Assembly: GCA_943333015.1 (NCBI GenBank)
Contig: CALQRR010000006.1
Span: 1-14,875 of the forward strand
Origin: Chitinophaga pinensis
GTDB taxonomy: Bacteria > Bacteroidota > Bacteroidia > M30B66
Reading direction: 5' to 3'
DNA: 14,875 nucleotides
Notes under the pieces: model-generated
The model's database searches: none
Told to the model about the DNA's origin: nothing
Seen by the model: the letters and a program-made list of their open reading frames with translations, nothing else
Part shown: piece by piece, positions 1 through 5,666 of the stretch
Layout of the letters: the number at the start of each line of letters is the position of its first letter
How positions within the stretch are numbered: the first letter of the stretch is position 1
Translations under genes and position numbers: made by a program

Positions 1-491
1 ATATATTGGATATAGCCATATCCGGTATCTGGCCTGCTTGGTCGGATTCCGAGCGTTAGCAATGCGTCATTCGCATTAGTAAAATCAAATGCTTTTCGCA
101 CCTGATTTAGAAAAATTTCCTCCTTTAAAATCAGATGATCTGATGGTGCAATAACCACAAGAGCGTCTGGGTCTTTAACAGTTATTTTATGCATCGCATA
201 TGCAATACAAGGAGCTGTATTGCGCCGGGAAGGCTCCAAAAGTATCTGGTGGTCGGATAAGCCGCTTACTTGTTCTAGAACAAGTTTCTTGTAGCTTTTA
301 TTTGTTACGATGTAGATATTCTCTCGTGGGATTAATTGCCCAAAACGATCAACCGTTTGTTGAAGCAGGGTTTTCCCCGTTCCGAGAATGTCTAAGAATT
401 GTTTGGGATTCTGTTGCCGGCTCATTGGCCAGAAACGACTTCCGATCCCACCTGCCATGATGATGCAGTATAGATGTGAATTAGTGTTCAT
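1..491 (-). CDS. manC: Mannose-1-phosphate guanylyltransferase (GDP-mannose pyrophosphorylase), N-terminal part, cut by window edge
   Basis: This enzyme makes GDP-mannose from mannose-1-phosphate and GTP in the cytosol, feeding surface polysaccharide and glycan synthesis. About 163 residues are visible, from the ATG at 489-491 to the window edge. Near the N-terminus is the nucleotidyltransferase signature MAGGIGSRFWPMSR (residues 12-25), followed by the PKQF block. Further on come EPSRRNTAPCIA (near residue 85) and PSDH (near residue 110), all characteristic of the ManC/CpsB nucleotidyltransferase domain. The C-terminal part lies outside the window, so a fused phosphomannose isomerase domain cannot be excluded. 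The gene starts 17 bases after the stop of the aminotransferase gene on the same strand, so the two are probably co-transcribed. Function is assigned from motifs; the manC symbol is the usual one for this activity. Confidence 0.93.
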   Translation of the reverse strand, partial: MNTNSHLYCIIMAGGIGSRFWPMSRQQNPKQFLDILGTGKTLLQQTVDRFGQLIPRENIYIVTNKSYKKLVLEQVSGLSDHQILLEPSRRNTAPCIAYAMHKITVKDPDALVVIAPSDHLILKEEIFLNQVRKAFDFTNANDALLTLGIRPSRPDTGYGYIQY

Positions 492-508
492 TAAATGGGA
501 TATAGTGT

Positions 509-1804
509 TCAAACATTACTGAGCTTCAGAATGCTTGTCCGAATAGCGTGTATCACATCAGGAATTTCCTGACTTGTAGCAGTCCCGACAGAAAGCCGGT
601 ACCAGGTTGAATCCTCAGGAGAACCAAATGCATAGAAAGGGACAATGGCAACGCCTGCATCATTGAGAATATATTGCGTTGTATCTGAGGTTGAAGACAG
701 CACAGTTCCTTCCTGTGTGCGTTTCCCTTTCAAATCAATTTTTACCGTTAAATAAATGGCTGCTTGTGGAGCAACAGCGTCAACAGGCAAACCTTCGTTT
801 TTAAGCGAACTAAACCCTTCATAAAAGCCTTGCAAACGCTTCAGCAGCCGTTCTTTTAACAGGACGAGATAAGCATCCACTTGCTCATCATTTTTAAGGT
901 AAACAGCTGTAGCAACCTGCTCCGCTTTAGGCGCCCAAGCACCCACGTGTCCAAGTATACTTTTCATCCGGTCGATGATAAACGAGGGGCCAAATGCCCA
1001 ACCGACACGAACGCCTGTTGCAGCAAATGACTTGGATATTCCATCGATGAAAATGGTATATGGTCGTAATTCCGGTACCAAAGAAACCGGATCAGCATGC
1101 TTCGTAGATCCAAAGGTTAACGCCCAGTAAATCTGGTCATATAGCAAGTACAAGGGCTTTGATCCGACTGGTCTGCGAAGGTTTTCTTCGAGTACGAGTT
1201 GACATATCTGCAGAAGCCCTTCTTGTGTAAAGGTTGTTCCGGTTGGATTAAGAGGGGAACACAAAGCAAGTAAGTTCGCTCCACTTAAATGTTCTCGTAA
1301 CTCATCGGCCGTTGGCATAAAGTTATTTTCAGGAGTCGTCTGAATCATAACAGCCTTTGCGCCAGAAAGGTGCGAGTAATGGTTGTTGTTCCAAGAAGGA
1401 ACAGGAAAAACAACCGTGTCACCGGGATCAATAAGCGTCAGAAAAGCAGCATAAATCAAGGGGCGGGCACCACTTGCGACCAGAAATTCATTCGGGGTGT
1501 AGGATAAACCTTGGCGCTTCCGGATAAATTCTGCAATGGATTCACGCAATGGAGCAATTCCGTTAGCCGCTGGATAATTGGTCTCATTGTCGTTGTATGC
1601 CTGAATAATCTCATCCCGCAATAGTTCCGGAATTGGAAAAATATCGGGATCAAAATCACCGATGGTAAAATTGTAAATATGATTTCCTTTCCGGATTTTC
1701 TCATTTATCTCGCCTGCCAGTTTAATGATCTCAGAACCCTGCAGGGTTTTAGCCATGTGAGAGATGGGCAAATCAATTTGTTCTGTTAGGCTTTCGCGTT
1801 CCAT
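509..1804 (-). CDS. PLP-dependent class I/II aminotransferase
   Basis: A 431-residue fold-type I aminotransferase, the usual length of the aspartate aminotransferase superfamily. Visible signatures are the substrate-loop region NFTIGDFDP (45-53), SPLNPTGT (183-190, where Asn186 contacts the cofactor), Asp223 in LLYDQIY (bonds the PLP pyridine nitrogen), the Schiff-base lysine Lys258 in DGISKSF, the phosphate-binding Arg266 in GVRVGW, and Arg403 in YRLSVG, which normally binds the substrate carboxylate. All key residues are present, so it should be active. It acts in the cytosol; the amino-acid substrate cannot be read from sequence. The ATG at 1804 is preferred over the one at residue 17 because LPISHMA just before the second ATG looks like conserved N-terminal sequence of this subgroup. 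The gene lies between the SprT-like gene (41 bases upstream) and manC (17 bases downstream), all on the same strand. Confidence 0.93.
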   Translation of the reverse strand: MERESLTEQIDLPISHMAKTLQGSEIIKLAGEINEKIRKGNHIYNFTIGDFDPDIFPIPELLRDEIIQAYNDNETNYPAANGIAPLRESIAEFIRKRQGLSYTPNEFLVASGARPLIYAAFLTLIDPGDTVVFPVPSWNNNHYSHLSGAKAVMIQTTPENNFMPTADELREHLSGANLLALCSPLNPTGTTFTQEGLLQICQLVLEENLRRPVGSKPLYLLYDQIYWALTFGSTKHADPVSLVPELRPYTIFIDGISKSFAATGVRVGWAFGPSFIIDRMKSILGHVGAWAPKAEQVATAVYLKNDEQVDAYLVLLKERLLKRLQGFYEGFSSLKNEGLPVDAVAPQAAIYLTVKIDLKGKRTQEGTVLSSTSDTTQYILNDAGVAIVPFYAFGSPEDSTWYRLSVGTATSQEIPDVIHAIRTSILKLSNV

Positions 1805-1845
1805 AGTACTTCAAGCTGCGATTAGCGGGCAAGTTACAAATTCTT

Positions 1846-2466
1846 TTAGCCCGCTTCGGAAACTGGCTCAACTTCGGCCAATGGATTCACCAAGTAATGC
1901 TTTTGAGAAATCAACTCTTCACACCGAAAATATTTCCTACGCTGTTCCCCCTTTCTAAAAATCCGACCTGTCTTAAGTCGGAACAAGGCATGCTCCGGTA
2001 AATCTTCCAAAACAAGGGTGTGCTCTGAATCAAATTGACGCAAGGTGCGCATGAGGCCTTCATCGACACAACTGCTCGCCGCTGGATTGTTCATGTACGA
2101 ACGCACATTGTATAAAACATCTGAAGGAAAAACGCCTTCGTGCAAAAAGGGCTGCATGTGCTGTTTAAACGCATGTTTCCATTCTTTACCATGAGGCCGA
2201 ACTTTATTTTGATAGGTGTTCCACGTAGAAAAATGTGCGATCTCATGCACCAGCGTAATTAAAAATGCAAACTGGTTAAGATTGTAATTGATGGTGATGG
2301 TATGTCCTCGATGAGAACCACGCGTAGGTCTGAAATCTCCCAGTTTGGTTGCCCGTTCCTTCGTTATCTTCAAATGAACACCATAGACGATGATCCATTC
2401 TACAATCTGACCCACAGATGGTTCGGGAATGTATTTACTCAGAACGCGGGTATACTGCTCTTTCAT
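1846..2466 (-). CDS. SprT-like zinc metalloprotein
   Basis: A SprT/Spartan-like domain protein of 206 residues from the chosen start. The zinc site is HEIAH (74-78) with a probable third ligand His92 in PHGKEW, the arrangement of SprT-family zincin peptidases. The block KERATKLGDFRP ahead of it and the C-terminal stretch FRLKTGRIFRKGEQRRKYF (about 155-175) fit the Bacteroidota version. Eukaryotic Spartan cuts DNA-protein crosslinks; the role of the bacterial proteins is poorly defined, so a proteolytic role is inference. An in-frame ATG at 2496 would add ten residues. The internal ATG at 2466 is preferred because MKEQYTRVLSKYIP looks like a natural family N-terminus, and because CATCTTTG (2474-2481 on this strand), one base off the Bacteroidota -7 box TAnnTTTG, lies just upstream. 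It is divergent from msrB and probably heads the aminotransferase-manC operon. Confidence 0.87.
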   Translation of the reverse strand: MKEQYTRVLSKYIPEPSVGQIVEWIIVYGVHLKITKERATKLGDFRPTRGSHRGHTITINYNLNQFAFLITLVHEIAHFSTWNTYQNKVRPHGKEWKHAFKQHMQPFLHEGVFPSDVLYNVRSYMNNPAASSCVDEGLMRTLRQFDSEHTLVLEDLPEHALFRLKTGRIFRKGEQRRKYFRCEELISQKHYLVNPLAEVEPVSEAG

Positions 2467-2554
2467 GGATGTACAAAGATGAAAAAACGAATGCAATCCG
2501 TGTTCTTGGTTATGAACATTCTAAAGTGATTCCCGTTTTGTCAGAAACAAACGC

Positions 2555-2962
2555 ATGGAAGATAAAGTTCAACGGTCGGAGGAGGAATGGGAAAAAGTAC
2601 TGACGCCTGTTCAATATTCGGTAGCGCGAAAAAAAGGGACAGAACCCGCTTTCACAGGAATCTTCCATGCATATAAAGAGCCAGGAATATACACCTGCGT
2701 GTGCTGTGGTGAAGCTTTGTTTAGTTCTTCCGACAAATATGACAGTGGTTCTGGATGGCCCAGTTTTCGAAAAGTACTTCCCGAAGCTCCCGTGATAAAA
2801 AAACTGGATACAAGTCATGGCATGGTCCGGAGCGAACTCGTATGTGGTCGATGTGATGCGCATCTCGGGCATTTATTTGAAGACGGTCCGCGTCCAACAG
2901 GACTTCGATATTGTATCAATTCAGCCTCGCTGGGGTTCGAAAAAAAACAGCTTTCCGCATAA
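2555..2962 (+). CDS. msrB: Peptide-methionine (R)-S-oxide reductase
   Basis: MsrB reduces methionine-R-sulfoxide in proteins back to methionine, a repair step after oxidative damage. The protein has 135 residues with no signal peptide, so it should be cytosolic. Structural zinc is held by two CxxC pairs, Cys48/Cys51 and Cys97/Cys100. The catalytic cysteine is Cys120 in [11 protein letters not shown], and [16 protein letters not shown] is the family hallmark. The position that holds the resolving cysteine in E. coli MsrB (within YDSGCGWPSF) is Ser66 here ([10 protein letters not shown]), so the disulfide must be resolved by another cysteine or directly by a reductant; Cys50 lies next to the zinc site but is unproven in this role. 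It starts divergently from the SprT-like gene, 88 bases away, and precedes the membrane protein gene by 38 bases, so it may be co-transcribed with it. Confidence 0.96.
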   Translation: MEDKVQRSEEEWEKVLTPVQYSVARKKGTEPAFTGIFHAYKEPGIYTCVCCGEALFSSSDKYDSGSGWPSFRKVLPEAPVIKKLDTSHGMVRSELVCGRCDAHLGHLFEDGPRPTGLRYCINSASLGFEKKQLSA

Positions 2963-3000
2963 AGTCTTTTTTGTAACATTGGATGCCCAACTGAAGCACC

Positions 3001-3576
3001 ATGCGTTACTACCTCAATTCCGGTCTTTTTACCGTTATCATTCTGTTTTTTTTTCTCCCGTTCATTGAGATCAAATGCAATGAATCAACGCTCGCCAAAA
3101 TGAGCGGATTTGACCTTGCCGCTGCAGGAGAAATCACGATGGCTGATCCTGGTATGATGGAGTACCTGAAAGATAATGAGGAGTTTAAATCCATGTCTGA
3201 GCAACAGAAAAAGCACCCGGATCCATTCACCATTGCCGTGCTCGTTTTAAGTGCTGCCGGACTCCTCTTAAACCTCCTTTTGAAAACAGGTCGTGAAAAA
3301 ACAAGCATCGGCCTCAGCTTACTAATGGTCATTATTCTATTTGCTTTCCGGATGATTTTTTTAAAAAAATGGGAGGAACAAATGTCCGGTACAAGTGAAC
3401 TTGGAAGTTACATCCGAATAAGTCTGGTATTTGTTTCTGGATACTGGCTGGCAATGATTGGGTCACTTTCAGTAGCTGGAATAAACATATATCACCTTTG
3501 GAAAGACCGTCGTGATAATTTCATCACTATCTACACTCCTAACAGTCCAGAGCCCGATACGCTGAAAGAAGTTTAA
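3001..3576 (+). CDS. Hypothetical four-helix membrane protein
   Basis: No characterised family is recognised. The 191-residue product has four predicted membrane helices at about 7-24, 75-94, 102-121 and 139-164. Helix 1 is followed by IEIKCNESTLAKMSGFDLAA, then a soluble loop of roughly 50 residues (25-74) that would face the periplasm if the N-terminus is inside. The tail (165-191) is charged and hydrophilic. Cysteine-asparagine just after the first helix followed by a glycine-aromatic-Asp/Gln pattern seems to recur in uncharacterised Bacteroidota membrane proteins, but this is from memory and needs a search. The start is the first ATG after msrB, 38 bases downstream on the same strand. Its stop (TAA, 3574-3576) directly touches the stop of the convergent NlpC/P60 gene. 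Coding status rests on length, clean helix pattern and fit between neighbours. Confidence 0.8.
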   Translation: MRYYLNSGLFTVIILFFFLPFIEIKCNESTLAKMSGFDLAAAGEITMADPGMMEYLKDNEEFKSMSEQQKKHPDPFTIAVLVLSAAGLLLNLLLKTGREKTSIGLSLLMVIILFAFRMIFLKKWEEQMSGTSELGSYIRISLVFVSGYWLAMIGSLSVAGINIYHLWKDRRDNFITIYTPNSPEPDTLKEV

Positions 3577-4098
3577 TTAGCGGTAAGTGCCGTAAGCTGT
3601 AAACGTTTTGATGTAATAAGGTTCAGTCATCGAACTCACAACCACTCCCCGCTTGGTACTGGCATGAATGAAGTACTCTCCAGTGAGATGCATTCCCACA
3701 TGTGACACTTTTTTTCCTTCGATGGTGAAAAACAGTAAATCCCCTTCCCGGAGTTCTTTCTTAGTTATTTTTCGGGATTTTTTATAAATCGAGTCGGATG
3801 TTCGCTCAAGCTGAATGTGGAATACATTCGAGTAAATAGTAGAGACAAATCCGGAACAATCGGCGCCTGTGATTAAATTTCCGCCATATTTATAGGGCGC
3901 TCCAACCCAAGGAGCAATGGCTGCAAAATATTCTCTGTTCGCAGAAGCGGGGAGCGAAATCCCCAATTGCTTTTCATACTTCGAAAGTGCATCTGGTGCC
4001 GTATTTTCTTTGGAGGTATCTAAGGTTCGATGGCTCCTGCAAGAAACAAATCCGAGGGTAAATAGCACCGCCAGAATAAGAAACCGATTCAAATTCAT
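3577..4098 (-). CDS. NlpC/P60 (C40) family cell-wall peptidase lipoprotein
   Basis: A 173-residue predicted lipoprotein. Residues 1-19 form a signal sequence, with a lipobox ending FVSC, so Cys20 is probably lipidated. The catalytic domain fills about 55-173: YGGNLITGADCSGF carries the nucleophile Cys81, SHVGMH carries His133, and FIHAS supplies His145, the expected Cys-His-His arrangement of NlpC/P60 peptidases. The block LREGDLLFF (116-124) is also typical. These enzymes cut peptide bonds in the peptidoglycan stem, often next to diaminopimelate. No SH3b or LysM domain is present, so it is a minimal enzyme in the Spr/MepS style. The residues just after Cys20 (RSHR) do not show the acidic surface-export signal of Bacteroidota, which suggests a periplasm-facing lipoprotein (inference). 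It starts 3 bases after the stop of the MORN gene and is the last gene of that run. Confidence 0.92.
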   Translation of the reverse strand: MNLNRFLILAVLFTLGFVSCRSHRTLDTSKENTAPDALSKYEKQLGISLPASANREYFAAIAPWVGAPYKYGGNLITGADCSGFVSTIYSNVFHIQLERTSDSIYKKSRKITKKELREGDLLFFTIEGKKVSHVGMHLTGEYFIHASTKRGVVVSSMTEPYYIKTFTAYGTYR

Positions 4099-4101
4099 GC
4101 T

Positions 4102-5664
4102 TCAGAAAATGTAGGGATTTGTCTGAAGGAGACTTTCATAATCTGCTGGTTCAAATTCTGGAAACACTTTCACCCCATCGTATTTTTTTTCAATTCCCTG
4201 ATCATAACTGATCGATAAATACGGGATTCCATCCTGTAAATATTTCGTCCAGTTTCCCTGACGTTTTCCGTCTTCGTAACGGCCTTCCCATTTTACTGTT
4301 CCATCAGAATACCACGCTTGATGTTTTCCCTCTGGAATTCCTTCTCTGAATGAACCCGAAAATGATTGTACACCATCATCATAGGTATGTTTCCAAGCAC
4401 CATTCATCTTCCCGGCCGAAAAATTCCCATAAATGAGCTGATCTCCATCTCTGAAAAACCAACTTCCCTCCCGCTCTCCGTCAATGTATTCCCCTCGGGA
4501 AAGTGTGTCGCCGTTTTCCAGAAATTCATAAGACATTCCATCTTCCTTTCCCGATAGATAGACTTCTTCCCGAAGAATAGATCCATTTTCATAATACCAA
4601 AGCCAATTGCCAGTAGGCTTTCCTTTAACATAAACCCCTTTTTGCTCTATTTTTCCTCCTGGATAATAATACATCCAAGACCCCGTCTTCCGGTCGTCTT
4701 CGTACTCGCCAGTTGCCCGAAGCTCTCCATTGGCGTAAAATTCCTTCCACGGGCCTTGTTTACGTCTGAGTTCATCGAGTCGCCCCTGGGCGCTTAAAAA
4801 GCCGTTCTCGTATAAATTTGCCTCACTTGGAATCCCCGTTGAATCGAATGTGATGTGCATCCCAACAGGAACATCTTTTGAATAAGAACCGGTCTGAAAA
4901 ACCTTTCCGCCGGAATAATATTTCTTACGGACTTCGACACGACTGATTTCGACAGCGTCTTTCTGTAAAACATCGTCGATGTATTTTTCTAGATTTTTCA
5001 GATTTCCACGGGAATCATATTCTTTCAAATACCCGTTCTTCATACCATCTTCGTATTGCGTTTCCCGCATGCTGGAGAAATCGGGATACACATCAACCCA
5101 CCAACCGGTTTTCCTGTTCGCTTTGTTAAAACGGTTAATCCGTTGCTGCCGCATTAACAGACCTGCTTTATAATCGAACAACGTGATAGGCAACTTTTCC
5201 TCGTTGTACTCTACTCCCCGCCCCTGCTCTTTTCCCTGACTGAAAAAAATCTGAAATTTTTCAGTCCCATTCTCGAAATACTGAAACGACCAGCCTTCCT
5301 TCATGTCCGCTTCAAATTCCTCCGAACTGAGCAGTTGACCCTTTTCATTAAACTGCTTTTTTAGCCCCTGTTTCTTCCCGGATTTGTATGAAATACTGGT
5401 TTTGGGGAATCCAGAAGGGCCGTAAAATATCCAGGTACTATCCAACTCTCCAGCCCTGCGATTGCCTTCGGATTTAATGCTGCCGGACTCGTTGTAATTT
5501 TTCCAGTATCCGTCTGGTTGACCATTTCTGACAAAACCTTCACTGGAAACATTTCCATTGGGATGATAATACACAACTTTTTCGTCTGCCGATATAATGC
5601 CCGTCTGAGCTGCTAAAAAACAGCTGTGGCAAAGTATCAACAGAAACAAAAAAATGCGCATCAT
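4102..5664 (-). CDS. Secreted MORN-repeat (YwqK-like) protein
   Basis: A 520-residue protein with a signal peptide (about 1-19, hydrophobic core IFLFLLILCHSCFLAA). From about residue 30 to 490 it is built almost entirely of MORN_2-type repeats of roughly 20-25 residues, with the pattern Gly-x-Trp/Tyr-x-x-Tyr/Phe then Asn/Asp-Gly then Gly-x-Tyr. Clear units include GPWKEFYANGELRATGEYED, TGSWMYYYPGG, TGNWLWYYENG, EGSWFFRDGD, NGAWKHTYDDG and QGNWTKYLQDG. Less regular units lie between 110 and 290. The fold would be a long beta-strand ladder. No catalytic motif is visible, so a binding or scaffold role outside the inner membrane is inferred. It starts 2 bases after the M16 peptidase stop and ends 3 bases before the NlpC/P60 start, which strongly suggests one transcript. 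Similar proteins are often labelled antitoxins after B. subtilis YwqK; nothing here supports that role. Confidence 0.88.
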   Translation of the reverse strand: MMRIFLFLLILCHSCFLAAQTGIISADEKVVYYHPNGNVSSEGFVRNGQPDGYWKNYNESGSIKSEGNRRAGELDSTWIFYGPSGFPKTSISYKSGKKQGLKKQFNEKGQLLSSEEFEADMKEGWSFQYFENGTEKFQIFFSQGKEQGRGVEYNEEKLPITLFDYKAGLLMRQQRINRFNKANRKTGWWVDVYPDFSSMRETQYEDGMKNGYLKEYDSRGNLKNLEKYIDDVLQKDAVEISRVEVRKKYYSGGKVFQTGSYSKDVPVGMHITFDSTGIPSEANLYENGFLSAQGRLDELRRKQGPWKEFYANGELRATGEYEDDRKTGSWMYYYPGGKIEQKGVYVKGKPTGNWLWYYENGSILREEVYLSGKEDGMSYEFLENGDTLSRGEYIDGEREGSWFFRDGDQLIYGNFSAGKMNGAWKHTYDDGVQSFSGSFREGIPEGKHQAWYSDGTVKWEGRYEDGKRQGNWTKYLQDGIPYLSISYDQGIEKKYDGVKVFPEFEPADYESLLQTNPYIF

Positions 5665-5666
5665 CC

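Noticed and set aside
200..460. Plus-strand open frame of 86 codons
   Set aside because: It lies antisense to the clearly conserved manC frame and resembles no protein.
4102..5664. Reading the MORN-repeat protein as a YwqK-type antitoxin
   Set aside because: That label comes from repeat similarity only. The protein has a signal peptide, and no toxin gene is adjacent; its neighbours are exported peptidases.
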